From assembly GCA_020722685.1 (NCBI GenBank), contig DYKH01000040.1, positions 1 through 22,378 on the forward strand: DNA of 22,378 bases. Reading direction: 5' to 3'. Below, piece after piece: positions 7,748 through 15,621 of this stretch. The stretch comes from Caldithrix sp. GTDB taxonomy: Bacteria; KSB1; UBA2214; DYKH01. Below the pieces are notes generated by a model, which did no database searches, had not been told where the DNA came from, and saw only the letters and a list, made by a program, of their open reading frames with translations. Numbering within the stretch: position 1 is the stretch's first letter; every line of letters begins with the position of its first letter. The position numbers and the translations under genes are program-made.

Positions 7748-10273
7748 CTATGCGAAAAAGTTCTTCAGTGCGGTAAAGACTTCCTCTTTGGAACCTGCAA
7801 TGGTGTGGCAAGGCGGCAGTGATGCCAAGAAGCGCTTGCCATAGTTTTTGCGGACGATACGGTTGTCGAACACAATGACGGAGCCGCGATCGGTCTTGCG
7901 GCGGATGAGCCGACCAAAGCCCTGCTTGAATTTGAGAACCGCCAAAGGTACGGCATAGTCCATGAAAGCGTTGCCGCCCCTCTTTTCCACCGCCTCATAG
8001 CGCGCCTCGATAACCGGCTCGTTTGGGACTTTGAAGGGCAGCTTGGTGATGATGACCGATTCGAGCGCATCGCCTTCCACGTCCACTCCTTCCCAGAAAC
8101 TATCGGTGGCAAAAAGCACCGAGGTCTTGTCCCGGCGAAAACGGGCCAGCAGTTCATGCCGGTTTTCTGTGCCTTGCTTGAGCGCGGCGATGCCGATCAT
8201 TCGCAAAGACTCGGCAAGCTGGTTGTAGATCATGTTGAGCAGACCGTAGGAAGTAAAAAGAACAAAGGCGCGGCCTTCGGAAATGGTCAGCGCTTTAAAG
8301 ACCAATTTGCCAAGCTCGGCGGCAAAGGCGGAATGGCTTGGCTCGGGAATGTCTAAGGGAATGCCGATAATGGCCTGCTTCTCGTAGTCAAACGGCGCCG
8401 GCAAAACCAGCTCGATGCGGCGCTCCTTGGGCAGCTTTTGCAGGCCTATTCTTTCGGCAAGAAAGTCGAATTTTTTTTCCACCGTCAAGGTGGCCGAAGT
8501 CATCACTACGGTGCCATAGGAATCATAGACGGCCTCTTTCATCATGTCGCTGATGTCCAGCGGCGAGCTGAGGAAGCGCACGACGTTGCGTCCGCGCCAG
8601 CCGGGACGCACTTCCAGCCAGCGGATGTGATCGTCATCGTGGTTAAAGAACACATCGGCGATCACCTCAGCGGCAGCGATGAGCCGGTCAGCCTGAGCTT
8701 TCACCTCGATGAGCAGAGAGGTCCAATCTTCTTTGGCTTCCTTTTGCGCCCGTGCTGCCAGCTCGATCAGGAGGGAGAGATCATGCGCGCAAAGCTTCAA
8801 TGCCTGCACATAGTCCCGTACGGCTTCCTCTACCGGGGTATTGGCAAACAGCCTTTCCTTGACCGGCGGCAACAGTCTAAGCTTGATTTCCTGACTGCCG
8901 CTGTCCGGCGCATGAGATTTGATGAGATCATAGACCATGTCCATGGTCTGGTGCGTCAAATCTACCAGCGCATTGATGCTGGGCACAAGCCGCAGGTCGA
9001 TTTCGTTCTCAATCTTACGGCTCAACTCTTCGGGGATGACGCCCTTTTTGCGACTGAGCCGATGGCGCAGGCCGTGCAGATGCCCCTTGAGCATGGCTTT
9101 TTGTTCCCGGTGCAGGCGGCTAAGAATGCGCACGATTCCTGCCCGGGTGATGCGATTACCGAAATAGTGCGTCGCCACGTCTTCCAAATGCTGCGCTTCA
9201 TCGAAGATGATGCGCTCGTAAGGGGGCAAAACCCCACCCTCGCTCCGGGTGCCGATTTCGTGCCGCAGGGCCAGGTCGGCAAATAATAGGTGATGATTGG
9301 CCACCAGAATGTCCGCGCGGGCCGCTCGCCGGCGGGCTTTATTGACAAAGCATTCGCGAAAATGAATGCACTTGCTGCGCGTGCAAGTGTCGCTTTCGGC
9401 AGCGATTTTTTCCCACACCTCATCTCGGGGAATGTGGGCCAAGTCGGCCTTGCTGCCGTCGCGGGAGTTTCTCGCCCAGCCGATCAGACTTTTCAGTTCT
9501 TCCCGTTCCTCGTCATCGGACTGCAAATCGAATTCCGATTCCAGCTCATCGACTTTGCGCAAGCAGACGTAATTGCCGCGGCCCTTGACTAACACCGCCT
9601 CGAATTTGACGCCCAGCGCCTTTTGCAGCAGCGGAATGTCTTTTTTGATCAACTGTTCCTGCAAATTGATGGTATGGGTAGAGACGACCACCCGTTGTTT
9701 GTTTTGCAGGCACCAATAAATGGCGGGCAGAAGGTAGGCCATGGTTTTGCCGGTGCCGGTGCCGGCTTCGATGGTGGCGACTTTTTCTTCGTTGAAGGCA
9801 TGGCAAACAGCGTCAATCATTTCCATCTGTTGCGGACGATCTTCATAACCTTTGAGGTGTTTGGGGAGAGGACCGCTTGGTCGCAGGATGCTTTTTATTG
9901 CCTCAGTATTAAGGGGAAGAATTTCCTTCTTTTCAAACGGCTCGACAACGACGTAGATATTGTCCGCAGGGTTATTGACGATATAGAAAGCGACGCGATA
10001 AGCGTCGAGCTGGGTGGCAATGGCGAGGTCGGCTTCCGAGGGAGTCAGATCTCCCGTGGGATGATTGTGGATGACCACATCGGCTTCCCGTGCAACTTCC
10101 ATGACCGCAGGCACGGCCATTTGGTTGCCCCGGGCAACGACATCGACTTGGTGCGCGATCAGATCTTCTTCTGTGTAGCCCACGAAAAAGACCTCGTTGC
10201 CGCCTGCTTCGCGGATGGCTTCACGGATTTGCACGGCGACAGGCGCGGAAAGATACTTGTCGACATTTCGCAA
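7748..10273 (-). CDS. RadC-type JAMM domain fused to DinG/XPD-type Fe-S helicase
   Basis: This is an 841-residue two-part protein. Residues 1-115 form a RadC-like JAB/MPN domain with the full JAMM metal site: Glu27, His69-x-His71 and Asp82 (exact HxHx10D spacing, HNHPTGDLTPSEAD). Residues 140-841 are a superfamily 2 helicase of the DinG/XPD type: Walker A EAGTGTGKT (169-177), four cysteines placed for a 4Fe-4S cluster (237, 297, 302, 308), DEAQ (358-361) and motif VI QGFGRLIRR (784-792). It should unwind DNA 5'-to-3' in repair, R-loop or replication-conflict removal; the role of the JAMM part is unknown. The start is TTG at 10273, 12 bases after the stop of the upstream nuclease gene and in the same frame, so translation is probably coupled. 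DinG homologues in Firmicutes carry an exonuclease domain instead. Confidence 0.92.
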   Translation of the reverse strand: MRNVDKYLSAPVAVQIREAIREAGGNEVFFVGYTEEDLIAHQVDVVARGNQMAVPAVMEVAREADVVIHNHPTGDLTPSEADLAIATQLDAYRVAFYIVNNPADNIYVVVEPFEKKEILPLNTEAIKSILRPSGPLPKHLKGYEDRPQQMEMIDAVCHAFNEEKVATIEAGTGTGKTMAYLLPAIYWCLQNKQRVVVSTHTINLQEQLIKKDIPLLQKALGVKFEAVLVKGRGNYVCLRKVDELESEFDLQSDDEEREELKSLIGWARNSRDGSKADLAHIPRDEVWEKIAAESDTCTRSKCIHFRECFVNKARRRAARADILVANHHLLFADLALRHEIGTRSEGGVLPPYERIIFDEAQHLEDVATHYFGNRITRAGIVRILSRLHREQKAMLKGHLHGLRHRLSRKKGVIPEELSRKIENEIDLRLVPSINALVDLTHQTMDMVYDLIKSHAPDSGSQEIKLRLLPPVKERLFANTPVEEAVRDYVQALKLCAHDLSLLIELAARAQKEAKEDWTSLLIEVKAQADRLIAAAEVIADVFFNHDDDHIRWLEVRPGWRGRNVVRFLSSPLDISDMMKEAVYDSYGTVVMTSATLTVEKKFDFLAERIGLQKLPKERRIELVLPAPFDYEKQAIIGIPLDIPEPSHSAFAAELGKLVFKALTISEGRAFVLFTSYGLLNMIYNQLAESLRMIGIAALKQGTENRHELLARFRRDKTSVLFATDSFWEGVDVEGDALESVIITKLPFKVPNEPVIEARYEAVEKRGGNAFMDYAVPLAVLKFKQGFGRLIRRKTDRGSVIVFDNRIVRKNYGKRFLASLPPCHTIAGSKEEVFTALKNFFA

Positions 10274-10285
10274 AGTCAGCAGCTT

Positions 10286-11251
10286 TCAGAATAGGCCAAG
10301 CTGGGCGGTCGGCCTGAGCAATTCGGCATCAAAACCGAGAGCCCGGAGATGTTTGGGAAAATCATCGAAGCCGTGCGTCGTGTAAATCTTCTGCGGCTTG
10401 ACCAAACGCACGAACTCCAGCAATTCGGCATAGTCCGCATGGTCGCTTAGAGCGATGGCGTGATCGCTGTTATATCGGAACCCGTTCTCTCCGTTCGCCC
10501 AACCCGAGAGTAGAACCGTGCGCGTTCGCGGTAGGGAGAGAAAGGTCCGAGTTTGGCAGAGATGCGGCGGAAGAATGAGCACCTCGCCGCGAGCGATATT
10601 ACCTTCCCGCCAAAGGGCGCAGTTTTGAAAAGTCACGCCGTATTCTTGATAAACCTGGGCGAATTCCCAGGCCGTCCTCTGTACGCGGACTGCAAAACCG
10701 AGGTCACCAAGAATTTTCATCGCCTCTTGCGCCTTGCCCAAGCTGTAGGCCAGCACGACCGGGGAGAAGCCACTACGATAGCAGTCTTCAATAAATGCGG
10801 CCAACGCCGCGACCAATGTTTCACGAGAATCATTGACGATATATTCCGGACTGCCGAAGGTCGATTCCATGATGAGAATGTCGGCCTGGGGGATTTGAAT
10901 GCCTTCGGTGGTCCAGCTTTCCTTCATTTTGAAATCGCCGGTGTAGAGCAACGAGGTGCCGTCACGCTCCAGCCAAATCATAGCCGAACCCAAGATGTGC
11001 CCGGCGGGATACAGACGAACCTTCGTTCCTTCTATCTCAATGGTCTCGCCATAATCGAGGATAAGTGTCTCGGCCGGTCGGGCGCGCATAGCGTGAAAGC
11101 GGGCCGTCGCCGGAGTGGCAAGAATTTTTAGATGATTCTTGAGATGGTCGGAGTGGCCGTGCGAGACAAAAGAAAAACTTACCCTGCGATGGGCATCGAG
11201 CCAAAAATCTTGGTTATTAAGTTTTATGCCGCTGGAATCATACGAGAACAT
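10286..11251 (-). CDS. Metallo-beta-lactamase-fold nuclease (COG1236 / ligase-associated exonuclease type)
   Basis: This 321-residue protein has the metal-binding motifs of MBL-fold nucleic acid hydrolases: HGHSDH (31-36), AGHILGSA with His84, TGDF with Asp106, ESTFGSPEY (129 on), LSDHADY with Asp270-His271, and TTHGF with His293. The ESTFG and AGHxLGSA motifs match mRNA 3'-end-processing-like and DNA-ligase-associated exonuclease families. Those usually sit beside an ATP-dependent DNA ligase and an Lhr-type helicase; no ligase is visible here, and the partner gene is a DinG-like helicase instead. A weak AAAGG lies 4 bases before the ATG. The protein ends in QLGLF just before the helicase start. 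Whether DNA or RNA is the substrate cannot be told from the sequence. Confidence 0.88.
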   Translation of the reverse strand: MFSYDSSGIKLNNQDFWLDAHRRVSFSFVSHGHSDHLKNHLKILATPATARFHAMRARPAETLILDYGETIEIEGTKVRLYPAGHILGSAMIWLERDGTSLLYTGDFKMKESWTTEGIQIPQADILIMESTFGSPEYIVNDSRETLVAALAAFIEDCYRSGFSPVVLAYSLGKAQEAMKILGDLGFAVRVQRTAWEFAQVYQEYGVTFQNCALWREGNIARGEVLILPPHLCQTRTFLSLPRTRTVLLSGWANGENGFRYNSDHAIALSDHADYAELLEFVRLVKPQKIYTTHGFDDFPKHLRALGFDAELLRPTAQLGLF

Positions 11252-11322
11252 AATACCTTTAACGATTGATGCACATTGATATGGATAAAATTACTGCAAC
11301 CTCCCCCCGAACTCCTTACCCT

Positions 11323-11952
11323 TTAGAATGTCAACCAAATTGATTCTCCCACCATCATTTTGCCGTGGTGCTCTTCGCACCAACTTTTGGAGATACCCAT
11401 CTGGTACTTTATGGTTTGCGTAGGTGAAACGCCAAATACCTTGACAATCTGTGCGCCGGTAAGAATCAGCAGAGTGACGACTTTGTATTCTGGTGGCGGC
11501 GCGAGGGCAATTAGATATCGAATCTGATTGACCCTAAGCTTTAGCTTTCGATTCCAAACCTCGCTGATTATATCATCAGAACCGGGATGATAACGTCCAA
11601 AGTCTACCGTAACACTTTTACCTGTATGGTGTTTTATTTCCAAAGCTTGGTGGCGAATATCAGGAAACAAGCCTCCGCCAGGAGGATAATGATAACCAAG
11701 CCTCTTCGCCACTTCGAACTCGAACCAATGACCTTTCGGGCGAACTTCAAGGATTCGGCCGTTCATATCAGTAGGCGCATTAATGTGCATTAAATCCTCT
11801 GTCAGGGCCGCAATTTCTTGTATGGTGTATAATGTCTTTTTTTCAGGAGGCTGATTTGCTAGGGCATTCGCATCCTCCAGATCTCTCTGGTGAATTAGGT
11901 TTCTCTTCTCAATGGCCCTGGAAGACAGTGCTTTTTTATTTTCATTGCTCAT
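11323..11952 (-). CDS. PD-(D/E)xK restriction endonuclease of a type II system
   Basis: This 209-residue protein contains a PD-(D/E)xK catalytic site: Pro97-Asp98, then Glu105-Ile-Lys107 (GLFPDIRHQALEIKHH). The upstream acidic helix WFEFEVAKRLG (residues 76-86) precedes it, as in many type II nucleases. It overlaps the 3' end of the adenine methyltransferase gene by 11 bases, with GAGGA just before its ATG, which is the classic arrangement of a restriction-modification pair. The recognition site is unknown and I do not recognise the subfamily. The role is therefore inferred from the catalytic motif plus the methyltransferase neighbour. Its base composition is lower in G+C than pdxS/pdxT nearby. 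Confidence 0.83.
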   Translation of the reverse strand: MSNENKKALSSRAIEKRNLIHQRDLEDANALANQPPEKKTLYTIQEIAALTEDLMHINAPTDMNGRILEVRPKGHWFEFEVAKRLGYHYPPGGGLFPDIRHQALEIKHHTGKSVTVDFGRYHPGSDDIISEVWNRKLKLRVNQIRYLIALAPPPEYKVVTLLILTGAQIVKVFGVSPTQTIKYQMGISKSWCEEHHGKMMVGESIWLTF

Positions 11953-13870
11953 TGTTCCTCTGCACCAAGTTCGGTGATCCCAAGATAGCTAATGTTTTTT
12001 CGATTTCTTGAATCTCGGTTTCTGTCAAGTTAAACAATTCATAGCAAAGATGATCATTCTCCTTTTCTCTAATTACGATCTCTTCTTCAGATGGAAATTT
12101 GAGCAATTGAGAAACGTTTTCTACTAGCAATTTGGCAATGGGCGAACTTCGATCAAACAACTCCTTAGGAATAGGGTATCCACTAATGTAAGTAGTCCAG
12201 TAGCGAAAGCGCTTTGCATAGAGGGAATTGCCACTGGTAATTTTATGAAAGAATTCTATAACTTTGGAATTCAATAGTCCAAGGATGAAATAGTAAGACC
12301 AGTCGGATTGATCCTTAAGAATGATGTAGAAGCAAGTCCCGTTTACGAAAAATCCTTTTTCATCTATGGCAAATTTATTTGAACTCGAGATATCAGGTGT
12401 AACAATTTTCCTTTGTCGGAAATCTTTTGGCGACTGATGTACCCAGATTTCATACCAGCGCCGTTGACTCTCTATTAAGTAATTCCGTGAGCCAAGTTGC
12501 TGCCGATGTGTTTCCAGATAATCTTTCACTTTTGGAAAGACATCTAAATCAACTGGAACGACCTTATCGTTTTGTTCGACATGCGGATAAAGCACATAAA
12601 GATCCCTTTCCGCATTCCAATTACAGAACCAGCGCCTTATGTTATGGCTTTCTAAGACAGGGAAGACAAGGTCCTCCTCAAAACTATGCTCCTTAATGAA
12701 GTCCTTGGTCATAGGCTTAATAAAAACGCTGTCGGCAGTCGTTTTAAGGCCTACGCTGATTTTCACGCAAAGGTCTTCTAGCTTGTAGCAAGCCGGTCCC
12801 TTTAGCTTGCCAAGAAGGGACTTTTCTCTTTCATCATGAAATGTCCAAACCCTATTTGGTTCCGCAGGCAATGACGTAAGAAATCTTCTAACATAAAAAT
12901 GCCTATTGCCAAAGCGAGCTTTCGTTTTTAAAGGAGTCTTAGAGTCTTTCAGGAGAGCCAAAAGGTCGTCTTCATCAAAAATTGAGCTTAATTCTTCATG
13001 CGACTCTGTTATGGAAGAAAAGATGAAACTGTCATGACTTTTCCTTGTCCTGGTGGCAATGAGGATTAATGGCAGTATTGCAGCCGCAAATAACTTAGTA
13101 TCGGCCAAGTCTACCAACTCATCGAGAGCAAAGTGCGAGTGCAAAAACCGTCTTAGATTCTTGGCACCATTGGTGGAAAGAATCTTATTGGAAACGATAA
13201 AGCCAAGTCTACCGTTTTCTTTTAGGAGATATTCTGCCAACTCAAGGAAAAGGTTTGCGATATCGAAACGGCCATTGGCAGTGGCGTAAGTTGAAGAATA
13301 AGCCTTACGCTTACTATGTGGTGTGTTTTGTATGCGTACGTATGGAGGATTGCCTACAATGCAATCAAACGAATGGACCTGAAATTGGCGGATGGATTCA
13401 CCAACAAAGGCCGAATCCTCTTTCTCTTGGAATAGAAAAGTCGAACGATGAAGAGAAAGGGCATCACCCACGACTACATGGGAATCGACATCGAGAGAAT
13501 CAACACCTTCATTGGAACCTTTATCTCTCAGGAAATTCCTAGCAGCCGCTATCGCATTCTCATCAATATCTATTCCGAAAAGACAATTTTCGATAATATG
13601 CTTAGCTTCACTCGCTGCAAAATTTCCAAAGTTCTTTTTCCATTGCGCTGCGAGGACATCAAAGGCTTTAAGCAAAAAAAGACCGGAGCCACAGGCAGGG
13701 TCTAAGATTCTGCATTTGGGAAGAAGTCCCGGATTTTGCAGGATTGGCTGGAGAGCGCGGGTAACTATGTAATCCACGACTGCTTCCGGAGTATAATGAG
13801 TCCCTAAAAGCTTGCGATGACTATCCGAATAAGTTCGTTCGTGCAGACGTGCTTTGGTTTCAATGATCAT
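11942..13870 (-). CDS. N6-adenine DNA methyltransferase (TaqI/Eco57I-like)
   Basis: This 642-residue protein has the methyltransferase motifs in gamma-type order: motif I DPACGSG (57-63) for S-adenosylmethionine, GIDID (99-103), and the catalytic NPPY (174-177) of N6-adenine enzymes. The C-terminal part (about 370-620) resembles the TaqI-type specificity domain, with text such as YFILGLLNSKVIEFFHK and FRYWTTYISGYPIP. It should methylate adenine in a specific site and protect the chromosome from the neighbouring nuclease. The ATG at 13870 is 6 bases after the pdxT stop, with only a weak AGATG-like signal, so read-through transcription from the pdx genes and coupled translation are likely. Its visibly AT-rich composition suggests horizontal acquisition. 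Confidence 0.9.
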   Translation of the reverse strand: MIIETKARLHERTYSDSHRKLLGTHYTPEAVVDYIVTRALQPILQNPGLLPKCRILDPACGSGLFLLKAFDVLAAQWKKNFGNFAASEAKHIIENCLFGIDIDENAIAAARNFLRDKGSNEGVDSLDVDSHVVVGDALSLHRSTFLFQEKEDSAFVGESIRQFQVHSFDCIVGNPPYVRIQNTPHSKRKAYSSTYATANGRFDIANLFLELAEYLLKENGRLGFIVSNKILSTNGAKNLRRFLHSHFALDELVDLADTKLFAAAILPLILIATRTRKSHDSFIFSSITESHEELSSIFDEDDLLALLKDSKTPLKTKARFGNRHFYVRRFLTSLPAEPNRVWTFHDEREKSLLGKLKGPACYKLEDLCVKISVGLKTTADSVFIKPMTKDFIKEHSFEEDLVFPVLESHNIRRWFCNWNAERDLYVLYPHVEQNDKVVPVDLDVFPKVKDYLETHRQQLGSRNYLIESQRRWYEIWVHQSPKDFRQRKIVTPDISSSNKFAIDEKGFFVNGTCFYIILKDQSDWSYYFILGLLNSKVIEFFHKITSGNSLYAKRFRYWTTYISGYPIPKELFDRSSPIAKLLVENVSQLLKFPSEEEIVIREKENDHLCYELFNLTETEIQEIEKTLAILGSPNLVQRNNEQ

Positions 13871-13876
13871 CGTTTT

Positions 13877-14464
13877 TCATCTTTTGTTTAGATCAATCAC
13901 CTTTCGCAAGAAATACTCATGCACCCGCACATCATCTGTCAATTCCGGATGGAAAGTGGCCACCATAATGTTGCCGCTTTCGGCCATCACTACGTCTTCC
14001 TTATGCCAAGCAAGGGGGGTAACCCCTTCTCCAAAAGCAACGATTTTGGGTGCGCGGATGAACACCCCTTCCAGATTTGCAGGATGGCCGTTGAGATTGA
14101 GCTGCAGATCATCAATGAACGAATCGACTTGACGTCCGTATGCGTTGCGGGCAACGGTCACATCGATCAATCCCAAGGTCTCGACGTGATTGCTGACTAC
14201 CTTTTTTGCCAAGACGATCAGTCCGGCGCAGGTGCCAAAAATGGGCTTTTGCCGGCCAAAGGCGATGATCTCGTCCCACAAGCCGTGCTTCTTCATCAAA
14301 TTGGTCAACGTGGTGGATTCACCGCCGGGGACGATGAGTCCGGCGACGGAATCCAATTCCATTTTGCTGCGGACGAAAACCGGCTCACTTCCGATCCTGG
14401 CAATCACTTGCCGATGTTTTTCAAAATCGCCTTGTAACGCTAATATGCCGATTCGGGTTTTCAT
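13877..14464 (-). CDS. pdxT: Pyridoxal 5'-phosphate synthase glutaminase subunit PdxT
   Basis: This is the class I glutamine amidotransferase that supplies ammonia to PdxS. It has GGESTTL (48-53), the nucleophile Cys79 in GTCAG, and the His172-x-Glu174 pair in FHPE, all at the positions known for the family. With the start at 14464 (MKTRIGILALQGDF) the length is 195 residues, which is normal. The frame is open to an ATG at 14500 and there is another at 14470; none has a strong ribosome binding site, so the start is uncertain within 36 bases. pdxS lies just upstream with a gap of about 60 bases. An adenine methyltransferase follows after 6 bases, which is unusual. Confidence 0.96.
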   Translation of the reverse strand: MKTRIGILALQGDFEKHRQVIARIGSEPVFVRSKMELDSVAGLIVPGGESTTLTNLMKKHGLWDEIIAFGRQKPIFGTCAGLIVLAKKVVSNHVETLGLIDVTVARNAYGRQVDSFIDDLQLNLNGHPANLEGVFIRAPKIVAFGEGVTPLAWHKEDVVMAESGNIMVATFHPELTDDVRVHEYFLRKVIDLNKR

Positions 14465-14526
14465 TGTCATTTTTGCTGCGAGAACCGGGGCGGACCCCAT
14501 TTCAGAAAGTTCGGTGGCTCAAATTC

Positions 14527-15411
14527 TCACCAGCCGCGAACAGCCATTCGTTGCTCATCCGGCATGGTGGCAATATCGAGCCCCGGCATGGCCTCGCCCA
14601 GTCCTTCCGAGACGCGGGCAATGAGGTCGAAATCCATATAGTGGGTCGTGGCAGAAACAATGGCCTTGGCCCGTTTCGCCGGATTCGAGGATTTAAAGAT
14701 GCCGCTGCCGACAAAGACCGCCTCGGCGCCCAACTGCATCATCAACGAAGCGTCCGCGGGTGTGGCCACTCCGCCAGCGGAGAAATTGGGAACCGGAAGC
14801 TTGCCCAGTTTCTTAACCTCGCGGACCAACTCAACCGGCGCGCCAAGCTTTTTCGCTTCGGTCACCAGCTCTTCGTCACCCATAACGGTGATTCTTTTGA
14901 TGGCGCTTTGCACTGCGCGCATGTGTCGCACCGCTTCGACGATGTTGCCGGAACCGGCTTCACCCTTGGTGCGGATCATAGCCGCGCCCTCGGCAATTCG
15001 GCGCAGGGCTTCGCCCAAATCGCGGCAGCCGCACACAAACGGCACCTTGAACTGCCATTTGTCCACGTGATATTCTTCATCCGCCGGAGTGAGTACTTCA
15101 CTTTCGTCGATAAAATCCACGCCCAATGCCTGCAAGACCTGGGCTTCGGCAAAGTGGCCGATGCGGCACTTGGCCATCACGGGAATGCTCACCGCTTTTT
15201 GGATGGCCTTGATGACTGTGGGATCGGACATGCGCGCCACGCCGCCGTGGGCGCGAATGTCGGCCGGAATGCGCTCCAGCGCCATGACTGCGACGGCGCC
15301 GGCGTCCTCGGCAATCTTGGCCTGCTCCGGAACGGTCACATCCATGATGACGCCGCCTTTTAACATTTCTGCCAGGCCGATCTTGAGCTTCATGTCTTCT
15401 GCTGTTTTCAT
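14527..15411 (-). CDS. pdxS: Pyridoxal 5'-phosphate synthase lyase subunit PdxS
   Basis: This 294-residue protein makes PLP from ribose 5-phosphate, glyceraldehyde 3-phosphate and ammonia, forming a dodecamer that binds PdxT. The active-site lysines Lys81 ([10 protein letters not shown]) and Lys149 ([12 protein letters not shown]) and Asp24 (VIMDV) are at their usual positions, and the whole sequence matches the highly conserved family from end to end. The ATG at 15411 has only a weak AGAAG upstream. It heads the pdxS-pdxT pair, so PLP synthesis here uses the DXP-independent route. It may be transcribed from its own promoter in the 210-base spacer behind nadE, but I see no clear one. Confidence 0.98.
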   Translation of the reverse strand: MKTAEDMKLKIGLAEMLKGGVIMDVTVPEQAKIAEDAGAVAVMALERIPADIRAHGGVARMSDPTVIKAIQKAVSIPVMAKCRIGHFAEAQVLQALGVDFIDESEVLTPADEEYHVDKWQFKVPFVCGCRDLGEALRRIAEGAAMIRTKGEAGSGNIVEAVRHMRAVQSAIKRITVMGDEELVTEAKKLGAPVELVREVKKLGKLPVPNFSAGGVATPADASLMMQLGAEAVFVGSGIFKSSNPAKRAKAIVSATTHYMDFDLIARVSEGLGEAMPGLDIATMPDEQRMAVRGW

Positions 15412-15495
15412 ACTTCTATAGCCTCAAATACCAACTGACTTTTCGATCTGCACGCGCCAAGCTAACAAAAAGTTTTGAAATTTACAACAGTGAAA

Positions 15496-15609
15496 ATGGG
15501 TGGTTTTCTGGATGTGAAAATAACCACTTTGTCGGGCGGACAGATCAGCGCCAAGCTCTATGTAACCAATCACGGGGTGTCCCGCCAGCGCTGGTATCTG
15601 CGGCTGTGA
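15496..15609 (+). other. Short plus-strand frame resembling a protein C-terminus (possible gene remnant)
   Basis: A 37-codon plus-strand frame in the pdxS-nadE spacer reads like the end of a real protein (KITTLSGGQISAKLYVTN, then GVSRQRWYLRL and a stop). It has no ribosome binding site and is antisense to the surrounding operon. It may be the end of a lost gene or chance. I do not recognise a family. Confidence 0.25.
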
Positions 15610-15621
15610 TCGGTTGTCGTT

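Noticed and set aside
8438..9286. Long plus-strand open frame of 282 codons
   Set aside because: It is entirely inside the helicase gene on the other strand and its translation shows no family text; it is a shadow frame.
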